A stretch of 64,000 nt of DNA, taken from assembly GCA_902789795.1 (NCBI GenBank), contig CADAPM010000003.1, positions 62,001 to 126,000 of the forward strand. Direction: 5' to 3'. Source of the stretch: an uncultured Eubacteriales bacterium. GTDB taxonomy: Bacteria; Bacillota; Clostridia; Christensenellales; Aristaeellaceae. How positions within the stretch are numbered: position 1 is the stretch's first letter; each line of letters opens with the position of its first letter. A model generated the notes under the pieces. That model saw nothing but the letters and a program-made list of their open reading frames with translations, had not been told where the DNA came from and searched no databases. Both the position numbers and the translations under genes were made by a program. This document shows, in pieces, positions 8,279 through 16,699 of this stretch.

Positions 8279-11017
8279 ATGAAACATTCATTGTCCCTGC
8301 TGCTGGCGCTCGCCATCCTCTGCGCCTTGGCCCCGGCGGCCTTTGCCCAGGAAGCGCCGGTCAAATACCAGGTCATCACCCCCGACGGCTATGACGCCGA
8401 ACCAGGCCGGCGCTATCCGGTCATCTACCTCCTGCCCCAGAGCGGCATCGGCGCCGATGACAGCAGCCTCGGCGATCTCCTGACGAAACAGATGGAGGAG
8501 CGCGCCGGCACGAAGATGATCATCGTCAAGCCGGTCTTTGCACAGGGCGATAGCATCATTACAGGCATGGAGTCGGTCATCGCCGAGGTCGACCGGGACT
8601 ACCGCACCGTCGCGGCACCGGGCTGCTGCCTCGCCATGGGCACCGGCAGCGGTGGGTACCTCGCTTATGCGCTCCTGCTGGCGGAGGACAGTCCCTTCGG
8701 CGCGGCGGCCAGCATCCGCGGCGATTTTTCCAGCGAGGAGAACCCCTGGCTGCCCATGTACGGCAGCATCCGGGACCGGATGGAGGCCCGGAACAGCGCG
8801 GACGGCAAGTATTTCGACCAGGTCTACACCTATATGGATGCCCCGGTGGACGACCCATGGACGGACCTGCCCGGCTCCACCGACGACCTGGGCGCGCTGA
8901 TGATCGGCTACGGCACCGGCAGCGCCGCCCACGAGTTCACGGTCCGGCCCGGCGTCTATGACGAAGCCTTTGCCGAAGAATCCGTCCGCCGCGTCCTGGA
9001 TCGTATGACGAAACGCATCCTCTCCGGCGCGGTCAGCGGCAGCGTGAAGCCCGTCCGCTCCGCCCTGACTGCCGCGGATGATCAGATCCAGGTCACCTGC
9101 ACCGTGAACGTGACCGAGGACATCCTGACCTTCGCCGAAGGCGAGCTGCCCCTGATCATCACTCTGAACCTGACGGATCCCGCGACTGGCGAAAGCCTCG
9201 CCTCCTCCGGCATGATGGAAATGATCCCCGGCCCCGGCGAGTATACTGAGACCCTGGAGCTGACTAACGGCATCACCGGCGCCAACGCGGCGGTCAAGCT
9301 GTCCGTCACCCTGCTGGACACCGATCTGGACCTGGCGGAGGCCACGGTCCTCCGCGTGCAGGACCCGGTCATCGACGGCGAAAACCAGCAGATCGACCTG
9401 ATGGGCGATTGGCACTTCCAGTATACGGGCGCGCAGAAGACCATCGACCTGACGGCGCTGGACAAAGCAACCTTTGAAGCCTGGCCGGTGGTGCAGCCGG
9501 GCCCAACCTCCTGGGAGAAGGGCTTCGGCAACATCAGCGACGAGAACGTGCGTTCCGGCTACGGCCCCGACTACTTCAACTTCTTCATCACCGGCAACGG
9601 CTACTATGCCCGGACCTTCACCGTGCCGGAGGGCTTCGATACCCAGGAGCCCGTCCTGGCCGTCGGCTATGTGGACGACCGCTGCGAGGTCTACCTGAAC
9701 GGACACAAAGTAGGAGCCACCGGCATGAATGAGCAGGGCCAGCCCACCGGCGATACCACCTGGGCCGTGTTCAGCCACTTCGAGATCGATCCCGCCCTGC
9801 TGAACGTCGGCGGCGAGAACACCGTGGCGGTGCGCGCCTGGAATGACCCGCCCTTCGGCGCGGGCGGCTGGTACGGCGGCCCCGTGGGCCTGTACAGCAA
9901 GCCCGCCTTCGAGGCGCAGTATGGCGGCAGCGCCAGCGCAAGGTTCTACGAGGAGAGCTTTGACTCCGCCTGCGCGGCCCGGGCTCTCATGAAGCCAGGC
10001 ACCGTGGAAAACAAGTACCTGATCTACCTGCCCGAGAGCTACTATATCTCTGACAAGTTCTATCCCACCGTGTACCTGCTGCACCAGTTCAACTCCGACC
10101 ACACCTCCTACCGCACCGACCGCGTGAACGAGCTGCTGGACGAAGGCGTCCGGGCCGGCCTGTTCGATGAGATGATTGTGGTCATCCCCAACTCCAGCGA
10201 GGAAAGCTGGTGGCGCGGCGAGTGGGAGAAGATGATCACCGACGAGCTGATTCCCCTGATCGACAGCAAGTACCGCACCATCCCGGACGCCCGCTTCCGG
10301 CTGACCGCCGGATGCTCCATGGGCGGCCAGGGGGCCTACTCCGTGGCCCTGCGGAACCCGGACTACTTCACCGGGGCCGTCTCCTTTTTCGGCGCTTTCA
10401 GCTACGGCGGGGATTCGAGCCCCAACAGCATCGCCACCAGGGAACCGGCGGAATACCTGCGCAATTACGCCCTGTACTTCTCCTGCGGCAACCAGGACAG
10501 CTACGGCTTCGGCCGTCCCGCGATCCAGCTGCACCAGCAGCTGAACAGTCTGGGCGTCGACCACGCCTTCCTGATCGAAAACGGCGGTCACGACAGCCAG
10601 TTCTACGTGCCGCGCTTCCAGCAGGCCTTCGCCTATGTCCGCGGACATATGTTCAAGGGCAGCGAGGAACTGAACACCTTGCTTTCCGGGACGCTGACCC
10701 TGGAAGGAGATACCCTGCGCGCCGGGCTGACGGCGGATCCTGCCCTGGCCGGATGGCTGTACGCCGCGCCCGCCTCCTCCTCTACCCGTCAGGGCACCCA
10801 GCCCCTGCGCGTGCCGCTGGTGCTGGAGCTGACCAAGAACGGCGAGACGACGGCCTGCCTGATCAGTCGGGACGCCGCTCTGACCGCCGAGAGCCTGACC
10901 GCCGCTGTCGATTTCCAGCCGGACGAAGCCGACTTGAAGGGCTGCACCGCCGTCCTCAAGGCCGCCCTCCTCGACCGGATGATCCCCCTGGCCGAACTGG
11001 AGATCCCGGCGAAATAA
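8279..11017 (+). CDS. Secreted multidomain esterase with two alpha/beta-hydrolase domains
   Basis: 912 residues with a Sec signal (ending ALAPAAFA, about residue 23). Domain order: an esterase-D-like alpha/beta hydrolase (about 25-250, YPVIYLLPQSG, nucleophile candidate Ser124 in GTGSGG); an Ig-like linker (about 260-360); a jelly-roll domain like the sugar-binding domain of GH2 enzymes (about 370-545, GDWHFQY, EVYLNGHKVG, NTVAVRAWN); a second feruloyl/acetyl-esterase-like hydrolase (about 560-800) with a complete apparent triad, Ser680 in GCSMGG, Asp740 in CGNQDSYG and His771 in GGHDSQ; then a short C-terminal beta domain. It follows the sugar transporter and probably removes acyl groups from plant polysaccharide outside the cell. 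The first hydrolase domain has Thr where GxSxG expects the first Gly and may be weak or non-catalytic. Confidence 0.88.
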   Translation: MKHSLSLLLALAILCALAPAAFAQEAPVKYQVITPDGYDAEPGRRYPVIYLLPQSGIGADDSSLGDLLTKQMEERAGTKMIIVKPVFAQGDSIITGMESVIAEVDRDYRTVAAPGCCLAMGTGSGGYLAYALLLAEDSPFGAAASIRGDFSSEENPWLPMYGSIRDRMEARNSADGKYFDQVYTYMDAPVDDPWTDLPGSTDDLGALMIGYGTGSAAHEFTVRPGVYDEAFAEESVRRVLDRMTKRILSGAVSGSVKPVRSALTAADDQIQVTCTVNVTEDILTFAEGELPLIITLNLTDPATGESLASSGMMEMIPGPGEYTETLELTNGITGANAAVKLSVTLLDTDLDLAEATVLRVQDPVIDGENQQIDLMGDWHFQYTGAQKTIDLTALDKATFEAWPVVQPGPTSWEKGFGNISDENVRSGYGPDYFNFFITGNGYYARTFTVPEGFDTQEPVLAVGYVDDRCEVYLNGHKVGATGMNEQGQPTGDTTWAVFSHFEIDPALLNVGGENTVAVRAWNDPPFGAGGWYGGPVGLYSKPAFEAQYGGSASARFYEESFDSACAARALMKPGTVENKYLIYLPESYYISDKFYPTVYLLHQFNSDHTSYRTDRVNELLDEGVRAGLFDEMIVVIPNSSEESWWRGEWEKMITDELIPLIDSKYRTIPDARFRLTAGCSMGGQGAYSVALRNPDYFTGAVSFFGAFSYGGDSSPNSIATREPAEYLRNYALYFSCGNQDSYGFGRPAIQLHQQLNSLGVDHAFLIENGGHDSQFYVPRFQQAFAYVRGHMFKGSEELNTLLSGTLTLEGDTLRAGLTADPALAGWLYAAPASSSTRQGTQPLRVPLVLELTKNGETTACLISRDAALTAESLTAAVDFQPDEADLKGCTAVLKAALLDRMIPLAELEIPAK

Positions 11018-11048
11018 ACCACCTAAAGCCGCGAAAAACACACAACAA

Positions 11049-11091
11049 AACAAGGCATAAGGCGAGCACGTTTCCGCCTTATGCCTTGTTT
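11049..11091 (+). terminator. Terminator of the esterase gene
   Basis: A long stem, arms around 11049-11064 and 11075-11091 (AACAAGGCATAAGGCG and its complement), ends in TTTGT. Confidence 0.75.
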
Positions 11092-11140
11092 GTCGGTTCT
11101 TCACGGAAAGTTAAGGACTGATAGAAAGAATATCACAAGT

Positions 11141-11396
11141 TGAACGCCCTCATCCGCCTCACTGCGCTCGGCACCTTCCACCGAAATCGGGGGAAGGCTT
11201 CGTTGGGTCTCGCTGCTCGTTTGATCATACAAACGCACTGCAACCATAGATATGTAATTCTGTAAGGCAACTATAAAAAGGCCTTCCCCCGATCTCGGGG
11301 GAAGGTGTCAGGCGATAGCCTGACGGATGAGGGCGTTCACTTAGAATGAATAGTAATCATGTCTCAATAGAACACAGATTCCATAAGACAACTGAA
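11141..11396 (-). repeat. GCCCTCATCCG-type intergenic element, copy 1 (reverse orientation)
   Basis: Terminal inverted repeats TGAACGCCCTCATCCG (from 11141) and its complement (to 11339) flank inner hairpins built on CTTCCCCC/GGGGGAAG and a core containing ACGCACTGCAA. About 55 further bases to 11396 are conserved with the outer flanks of the copies at 18004 and 37691 (CTTATGG, TCTG, ACATGATT in this order on the minus strand). It directly follows the stop codon region of the 11407-12501 gene. No open frame is carried; MITE-like. Confidence 0.8.
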
Positions 11397-11406
11397 GAGC
11401 TGCTTT

Positions 11407-12501
11407 TTATTTCCCAGCCCCCAGCGCCTTGCTCAGGGTCACCACAAAATCCTGCACGTTGGTCACGATGCCCCGGGCCGCCAGGCTGCCCCGGTCGGTC
11501 AGCTTGTTGACCGTGAACTCGGAGATATCCACACAGTAGAAGTAGACCTGCCGCAGGGTGCCGTCCGGCAGCACGCGGTAGGAGGGCGTCATGTTGCCCA
11601 CGGCAATGGAATGAAGGGTGGTGGCCAGGCACAGCACCGTGGTGGCGCTGCGGATCTGGTCCCGCATCCTGTCCTGGGCCTCGTACACATTGCCGTAAAC
11701 CGGCGGCAGCGGGCCGTCGTCCCGGATGGAGCCCGCCAGGACGTAGGGCACATGGTACTTTTCACAGTTGAAGATGATGCCATCCTCGATGCCCTCCGCC
11801 GCGATAAACTGCGGGATCCCGCCCCGCAGCCGGACCTGGTTGATGGTCTCCAGGTGGTTATAGTGGCCGTTGGGGTGGCTCTTCTGGGTGTAGATATCCT
11901 GCCCCAGGGCGGTCCTCAGGTAAGCCGCCTCCAGATCGTGGGTAGCCAGGGCATTGCCCGCCAGCACCGCGTGCACATAGCCCTCGCGGATCAGCTGGCC
12001 GAAGGCGTTGCGGGAATCGTAATCGAAGGCCACCGCGGGGCCCAGCACCCACACGATCTTCCCGTGGTCGCGGTCGTGGCGCAGCACGCCGTAGAGCTCG
12101 TCGTAATCCCGGGAGAAAGCCGTCTCCCGCGAGCGGTTCTGCCGGAAGGCGAACACGTCCGCTGCGGCCTTGTCCTCCCGGAAGCCGTCGGGATGCACAT
12201 AGATGCCCTCTTCGCCGTTCTCCGTGCGGCCCACCGCCACCAGCTCGCCCTTTTTGAGCCGCCGGGGCTCGATGACCTCGATCCTGCCCTCCCGATAGAC
12301 GGGCACGCAGTCCATCCGGCTCTCCTCCGCCAGCAGCCATTGGCCGTTCACCTTGAAGTACTCCGGGTAGATGCTCATGGCATGGAAGCCCGCAGGCGCG
12401 ATCCCGTCCGCCGGCGCTTCCCGCAGGGTGACGTCAGGGGCGTTCGCGAGGTCAAGGCGCACAAAGTCCGGCGCTTGATACTTTCTCAGCGAAAAGGGCA
12501 T
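11407..12501 (-). CDS. TIGR00300-family protein (LOR/SDH-type domain; ornithine/arginine-related)
   Basis: 364 residues matching the family found as the C-terminal part of cyanobacterial AgrE/ArgZ and as stand-alone archaeal ornithine cyclodeaminase. Visible hallmarks are GPAVAFDYDSRNAFGQLI, VLAGNALATHDLE, GHYNHLETIN, VLAGSIRDDGPLPPV and LATTLHSIAVGN; these build an NAD-binding enzyme active on ornithine in characterised members. The start at 12501 has GGAGGAG upstream; the frame extends to 12552 without support. It sits alone, convergent with the esterase. The argG run at 46-50.7 kb is the only other arginine-related locus in view. Exact reaction here is inferred, not shown. Confidence 0.8.
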   Translation of the reverse strand: MPFSLRKYQAPDFVRLDLANAPDVTLREAPADGIAPAGFHAMSIYPEYFKVNGQWLLAEESRMDCVPVYREGRIEVIEPRRLKKGELVAVGRTENGEEGIYVHPDGFREDKAAADVFAFRQNRSRETAFSRDYDELYGVLRHDRDHGKIVWVLGPAVAFDYDSRNAFGQLIREGYVHAVLAGNALATHDLEAAYLRTALGQDIYTQKSHPNGHYNHLETINQVRLRGGIPQFIAAEGIEDGIIFNCEKYHVPYVLAGSIRDDGPLPPVYGNVYEAQDRMRDQIRSATTVLCLATTLHSIAVGNMTPSYRVLPDGTLRQVYFYCVDISEFTVNKLTDRGSLAARGIVTNVQDFVVTLSKALGAGK

Positions 12502-12622
12502 TTGCACACAACTCCTCCGCCTGCGGCACTTTTCCATTTGGCCGGCAGACATATTTTTTCAATTATATCAGGTGGAAAGCGCCTTGTAAACACTCATCAG
12601 CGCTTCCCCATTCAGGAAAATG

Positions 12623-12651
12623 TTGCATTGTCGCTGCATTTTTGTTATGAT
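12623..12651 (+). promoter_or_regulatory. Promoter of dut operon
   Basis: TTGCAT (12623-12628), 17-bp spacer, TATGAT (12646-12651). Its position inside the 5' end of the longest open frame shows that dut must start further downstream. Confidence 0.8.
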
Positions 12652-12700
12652 GCTGTTCGCGGGCCGCGTTCCACCGCAGCCGCGCAAGGAGGAAACACCA

Positions 12701-13228
12701 TTGAAGCCTGAGATTCCGCGCGTCGCGCGGTTTGAGAAAGTGAGCCAGGCCCAGTTCCGGGATGCCGCCCGGAAGGCCTTCCCGGCGCTGACAGAGGCCG
12801 GGATCGACGCGGCCTATGAGAGCATCGTCCTGCCTCGGCGCGCCACGGCGGGCTCCAGCGGGTACGATCTGCGCACCCCCTTTGCCTTCAGCCTGAAGGC
12901 CGGGGAGGATATCGTCATCCCCACGGGCCTGCGGGTCAAAATCGTGCCCGGCTGGTGGCTGATGCTGATGCCCCGCAGCGGGCTCGGCTTCAAGCTGTAT
13001 ACCCGCCTGGCCAACACCGTCGGCAACATCGACAGCGACTACTACGGCGCAGACAACGAAGGCCACATCATGGTCAAGCTGCGTCTGGAGCTTTCCGGTC
13101 CGGACGCCGCCCACGCCTTTGAGGCCGGCACCGCCGTCTGCCAGGGCGTTTTCGTCCCCTTCGGCATCACCGAGGACGACGACGCCACCGAAAAGCGCAC
13201 CGGCGGCTTTGGCTCGACCGGAAAATAA
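12701..13228 (+). CDS. dut: dUTP diphosphatase
   Basis: 175 residues with all five motifs of trimeric dUTPase in order: AGSSGYDLRT, MPRSGLGFK, GNIDSDYYG (catalytic Asp region), CQGVFVPF and the C-terminal RTGGFGSTG that closes over the nucleotide. It hydrolyses dUTP to dUMP and pyrophosphate, keeping uracil out of DNA and feeding thymidylate synthesis. I start at TTG 12701 because AAGGAGG lies 8 nt upstream and the promoter (12623-12651) excludes the longer frame from 12620. The next gene starts 15 bp downstream, so the two are probably cotranscribed. Confidence 0.93.
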   Translation: MKPEIPRVARFEKVSQAQFRDAARKAFPALTEAGIDAAYESIVLPRRATAGSSGYDLRTPFAFSLKAGEDIVIPTGLRVKIVPGWWLMLMPRSGLGFKLYTRLANTVGNIDSDYYGADNEGHIMVKLRLELSGPDAAHAFEAGTAVCQGVFVPFGITEDDDATEKRTGGFGSTGK

Positions 13229-13243
13229 ATACGGAGGAATTTC

Positions 13244-14014
13244 ATGCAGAAAGACCAGATCCTTGAACTGCTCCACTCCCTGAAGGGCACCATCAGCTTT
13301 TCCATCTACGATCCCGAGGATGACGAAGGCATCAACCGCATCCGCTTCAACCCCGACACGCCGGTCCAGGCCGCGTCCGTCATCAAGCTGTTCATCATGG
13401 CCGAAGCCTTCCGGCAGCGGGAAGCGGGGCTGTTTGACTTTGACACTCCCGTCACCGTGACGGAGGAAAACCACCTGCCCTCCTGCGGGGCGCTCACCTA
13501 CATGCGTGCGCCTGTGACCCTGCCCTGGGGCGACCTGGTGACCCTGATGATCATCCTGAGCGACAACACCGCCACCAACATGCTGATCGATCAGCTGGGC
13601 ATCGACAACATCAACGCCACCATCGACAGCCTGAAACTGCGCGGCACCCGCCTGCGCCGCAAACTGTGGCAGTCGGAGCTCTCCCGCCAGGGCATCCAGA
13701 ACACCGTCTGCGCGGCGGACACCGAGCGCTTTTTCCACCTTCTGCTCCGGGAGGAACTCGTCTCTCCCGCCGCCTCCAGGGAGATGCTTAAGATCCTGTT
13801 GAACCAGCGCCTGAACGGCAAAATGCCCTTCTACCTGCACAGCCAGGGCATCCGCTGCGCCCACAAGACCGGCGAGGATGACGGCATCACCCATGATACC
13901 GGCATCATCTTTGCGGACCGGCCCATCATTTTCAGCTTCCTGAGCGAGAACACGGATGTGCCCCAGGCGGAGCTGGTGCTGCAGAAGCTGGCCCTGGCCG
14001 CCATCGAGCCCTGA
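13244..14014 (+). CDS. Class A beta-lactamase-like serine hydrolase, cytoplasmic form
   Basis: 256 residues with the three core motifs of the class A fold: SVIK (SxxK, about residues 46-49), SDN (about 106-108) and KTG (about 208-210, in AHKTGEDDG). There is no signal peptide or membrane anchor, so the product should be cytoplasmic, where beta-lactam protection or cell-wall work is not expected. In the omega-loop region I see LWQSELSRQG rather than the ExxLN motif with general-base Glu166. This suggests a related hydrolase of unknown substrate, not a typical resistance enzyme. GGAGG precedes the ATG. It follows dut by 15 bp. Confidence 0.82.
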   Translation: MQKDQILELLHSLKGTISFSIYDPEDDEGINRIRFNPDTPVQAASVIKLFIMAEAFRQREAGLFDFDTPVTVTEENHLPSCGALTYMRAPVTLPWGDLVTLMIILSDNTATNMLIDQLGIDNINATIDSLKLRGTRLRRKLWQSELSRQGIQNTVCAADTERFFHLLLREELVSPAASREMLKILLNQRLNGKMPFYLHSQGIRCAHKTGEDDGITHDTGIIFADRPIIFSFLSENTDVPQAELVLQKLALAAIEP

Positions 14015-14044
14015 GCTCCAGGCCATTTGAAAGGAAAACGATCC

Positions 14045-14920
14045 ATGCTGAAAAAGATCCTTGCGGCGCTGCTGCTTTGCGCGCTGCTCATGGCCTCCGC
14101 GCTGGCGGAGCCGGTCACCATCGTCTGCTCCTTCTATCCTATCCGCATATTCGCGGAAAACGTGCTGAAGGACGTCCCGGAAGTGGAGCTGCAGACCCTC
14201 GCACCGGCTGGCACGGGCTGCCTGCACGACTTCCAGCTGCTGCCCGGCGACCTGCGGGCCCTGGACAAGGCCAAGTGCCTGATCATCAACGGCGCGGGCA
14301 TGGAAAGCCAGTTCCTGCCCCTGCTTGAGAAGGAGATGGGCAGCCTGCCCCTGATCAACTGCTCCGAGCACATCGACCTCATCGAGGAGGACGAGGGCCC
14401 GAACCCCCACATCTGGCTGAACGCCCTGAACGCCCGGCAGATGGTACTGAACATGGGGGCCCAGCTTGCCGCCCTGCTGCCCGAGCACGCGGAGAAGATC
14501 AGCGCCAACACCGCTCTCTATGCGGACCGCCTGGCTGCCTTGCATGAGGAGCTTTCGGAGCAGCTGTACGACCTGCCCGCCCGGGATATCGTGACCTTCC
14601 ACGAGGCCTATCCCTATTTCGCGGAGGAATTCCACCTGAACGTGGTGGCCTCCGTGGCCGTGGAGCCGGATGAAGCGCCCTCCCCGCGCATGATCGCGGA
14701 AACGGTGGAGCTGATCCGGGGCTACGACCTGTGCCCGCTCTTCTCCGAGCCCGGCGTCTCCTCCGACGCCCTCCAGGTCATCGCCCGGGAAACGAGTCAG
14801 CCCGTATACGAGCTCTCCCCTATCACCGACGGCGACGGCACAGCGGAGGATTATGAAAACGGCATGCGCAAAAACGCGGAGACGCTGAAGCAGGCGCTGG
14901 GAGCCGGGAAAAGCAACTGA
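14045..14920 (+). CDS. Zinc/manganese-type ABC solute-binding protein (ZnuA/TroA family)
   Basis: 291 residues with a signal peptide (LLLCALLMASALA) and the cluster 9 metal-binding fold. Likely metal ligands are His in GCLHDFQL, His in NPHIWLNA and His in TFHEAYPYFA, with a late acidic residue in the SSDAL/TDGDG region. No lipobox Cys is visible after the signal. It would bind Zn2+ or Mn2+ outside the membrane, but no permease or ATPase partner is adjacent, so the rest of the transporter must be elsewhere. The ATG at 14045 has AAAGGA upstream; the frame begins at 14027 without support. Confidence 0.87.
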   Translation: MLKKILAALLLCALLMASALAEPVTIVCSFYPIRIFAENVLKDVPEVELQTLAPAGTGCLHDFQLLPGDLRALDKAKCLIINGAGMESQFLPLLEKEMGSLPLINCSEHIDLIEEDEGPNPHIWLNALNARQMVLNMGAQLAALLPEHAEKISANTALYADRLAALHEELSEQLYDLPARDIVTFHEAYPYFAEEFHLNVVASVAVEPDEAPSPRMIAETVELIRGYDLCPLFSEPGVSSDALQVIARETSQPVYELSPITDGDGTAEDYENGMRKNAETLKQALGAGKSN

Positions 14921-14936
14921 TCATCACACGATATAT

Positions 14937-14967
14937 GGAGCTGTTGAGGACGACAGCTCCCTTTTTT
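14937..14967 (+). terminator. Terminator of the dut to zinc-binding-protein unit
   Basis: An 8-bp stem, GGAGCTGT (14937-14944) and ACAGCTCC (14953-14960), is followed by CTTTTTT. Confidence 0.85.
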
Positions 14968-14987
14968 CAAACGAAGGGGGATCATCC

Positions 14988-15548
14988 ATGAAAAAGCTGG
15001 GCACCCGCACCCTCGAAACCAGCCGCCTCATCCTGCGCCGGTTCCGGATCGAAGACGCGGAAGACATGTACCGCAACTGGGCGTCGGACCCGGAGGTCAC
15101 GAAATACTTGACCTGGCCGACCCATATGAGCGTCGATGTGACCCGGATGGTGCTGAACGACTGGATACCGCGCTACGAGGACGGCGCTTATTTCAACTGG
15201 GCCATCGAATGGCAGGAGACCGGCCGACCCATCGGCAACATCGCGGTAGTTCATCTGACCGAGGAAATCGACGCCGCCGAGATCGGCTACTGCCTGGGCC
15301 GCGCCTACTGGGGCTGCGGGATCATGCCGGAGGCGCTGACGGCCGTCGAAAACTACCTGTTCGACGAAGCTGGCCTGAACCGCATCACCGCCAGGCATGA
15401 CGTGAACAACCCGAAGTCGGGCCGCGTCATGGAGAAGGCCGGCATGCAGCGGGAGGGCATCCTGCGCCAGTCCGGAAAAAACAATCAGGGGATCGTCGAC
15501 ATAGCCGTGTACGCGATCCTCAGGAGCGACAGGCACAATCATCCCTGA
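14988..15548 (+). CDS. GNAT-family N-acetyltransferase (RimJ/RimL type)
   Basis: 186 residues beginning with TLETSRLILRRFRIEDAEDMY, the standard start of RimJ/RimL-like acetyltransferases. The acetyl-CoA pyrophosphate loop is the AYWGCGIMPEAL segment (about 104-115), and NPKSGRVMEKAGM gives the usual C-terminal N-x-x-S helix. The substrate may be a protein N terminus or small molecule and cannot be told from sequence. AAGGGGGA lies upstream of the ATG. It is between two terminated units and has no obvious functional partner. Confidence 0.88.
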   Translation: MKKLGTRTLETSRLILRRFRIEDAEDMYRNWASDPEVTKYLTWPTHMSVDVTRMVLNDWIPRYEDGAYFNWAIEWQETGRPIGNIAVVHLTEEIDAAEIGYCLGRAYWGCGIMPEALTAVENYLFDEAGLNRITARHDVNNPKSGRVMEKAGMQREGILRQSGKNNQGIVDIAVYAILRSDRHNHP

Positions 15549-15554
15549 CAGGAT

Positions 15555-15583
15555 TTGCATTTCTCCGCTGATTCTGCTATGAT
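15555..15583 (+). promoter_or_regulatory. Promoter of the first GT2 gene
   Basis: TTGCAT (15555-15560), 17-bp spacer, TATGAT (15578-15583), the same hexamers as the dut promoter. Confidence 0.8.
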
Positions 15584-15612
15584 ATAGCCATCACTTTACG
15601 GAGGCATTTTTC

Positions 15613-16638
15613 GTGGAACACAGGAAGCTCCTGACGGTCACCGTGCCGTGCTATAACTCCCAGGCGTACATGCCCAAAGCGCTGGACACGCTGCTGACCG
15701 GCGGGGATGAATTGGATATCATCATTATCGACGATGGCTCCAAGGACCATACCGGCGCCATCGCCGATGAATACGCAGCGAAATACCCCGGCATCATCCG
15801 GGTCGTGCACCAGGAGAACGGTGGCCACGGCGCAGGCATCAACCGCGGCATCGCGATGGCGGAGGGCATCTGGTTCAAGGTGGTGGACTCCGACGACCGC
15901 GTGGATCCTGCCGCGCTGAAAGCCCTCTTGGACGATATGCGCACGCTGGCCGAGGATCCCGTCGATCTGGTGGTGCACGATTACGTCTACGACCGGCCCG
16001 AAAGGGAAGCCGTGCACCGCATCCGCTATGGCGGCGCGTTTCCGGAGCGGGAGCGCATCACCTGGGATCAGGCGAAGCGCATGGGTATGACCACTCAGTT
16101 CATGATCCACGCCCTGTGCTACCGCACGCAGCTGCTCAGGGACATGGGCCTCGTCCTGCCGGAGCACTGCTTCTATGAGGACAACCTGTACATCTACCGC
16201 CCGCTGCCCCATGTGAAGACCCTGTACTACTGCCCCGAGGCGGTGTACGGCTACTTTGTGGGCCGGTCGGATCAGTCCGCGAACCACCAGGTGCTGCTCA
16301 AGCACATCGACAACATCACCGATATCGCCGAGCAGATGACCTGCTCCTACACCTGGGCGGAGATGCAGAAATTCCCCGCCAAGCTGCGCCAGTACATGCT
16401 GAATAACGCCTGCGGCAACCTGTGCACCGCCGGCGCGCAGCAGCATATGATCAATACCGAGCAGAGCCGCGCCCTGCACAGCCGCATGGTCAAGACCATC
16501 CGCGATTTCGATCCGGAGCTCTTCAAGGCCATCCGCCATAACCTGCTCGGTTTCGCCGGAACGTCCGAAAGCCCTGTGATCCAGGGTCTCCTGGTGTTCT
16601 TTTATCACACGGTCCGGAAATTTATCGGAACGAACTGA
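15613..16638 (+). CDS. Family 2 glycosyltransferase
   Basis: 341 residues starting at GTG 15613 with GGAGG eight bases upstream. The GT-A fold is clear: VTVPCYNSQAYMPKALDTLL, then IIIIDDGSKDHT (nucleotide-sugar binding), HQENGGHGAGINRG, and the DxD-like VVDSDDRV (about residue 100). It would transfer a sugar to a cell-envelope or exopolysaccharide acceptor. It is a paralogue of the GT2 at 44853-45875: both share the same N-terminal motif series and the HQEN-GHG step, and both have a C-terminal region rich in tyrosine. It is followed by its own terminator. Confidence 0.9.
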   Translation: MEHRKLLTVTVPCYNSQAYMPKALDTLLTGGDELDIIIIDDGSKDHTGAIADEYAAKYPGIIRVVHQENGGHGAGINRGIAMAEGIWFKVVDSDDRVDPAALKALLDDMRTLAEDPVDLVVHDYVYDRPEREAVHRIRYGGAFPERERITWDQAKRMGMTTQFMIHALCYRTQLLRDMGLVLPEHCFYEDNLYIYRPLPHVKTLYYCPEAVYGYFVGRSDQSANHQVLLKHIDNITDIAEQMTCSYTWAEMQKFPAKLRQYMLNNACGNLCTAGAQQHMINTEQSRALHSRMVKTIRDFDPELFKAIRHNLLGFAGTSESPVIQGLLVFFYHTVRKFIGTN

Positions 16639-16647
16639 ACCCGCATT

Positions 16648-16680
16648 GCCCTCAAACAGCGTTTGCTGTTTGAGGGCTTT
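16648..16680 (+). terminator. Terminator of the GT2 gene
   Basis: A 13-bp perfect stem (16648-16660 with 16665-16677, GCCCTCAAACAGC) has loop GTTT and then TTTAAT. The U-tract is short. Confidence 0.7.
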
Positions 16681-16699
16681 AATAAGGAGGGATCCCGCC

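Noticed and set aside
8279..8900. Possible separate small genes in other frames inside the esterase start region
   Set aside because: Only the 912-residue frame has a signal peptide, ribosome binding site and recognisable domains.
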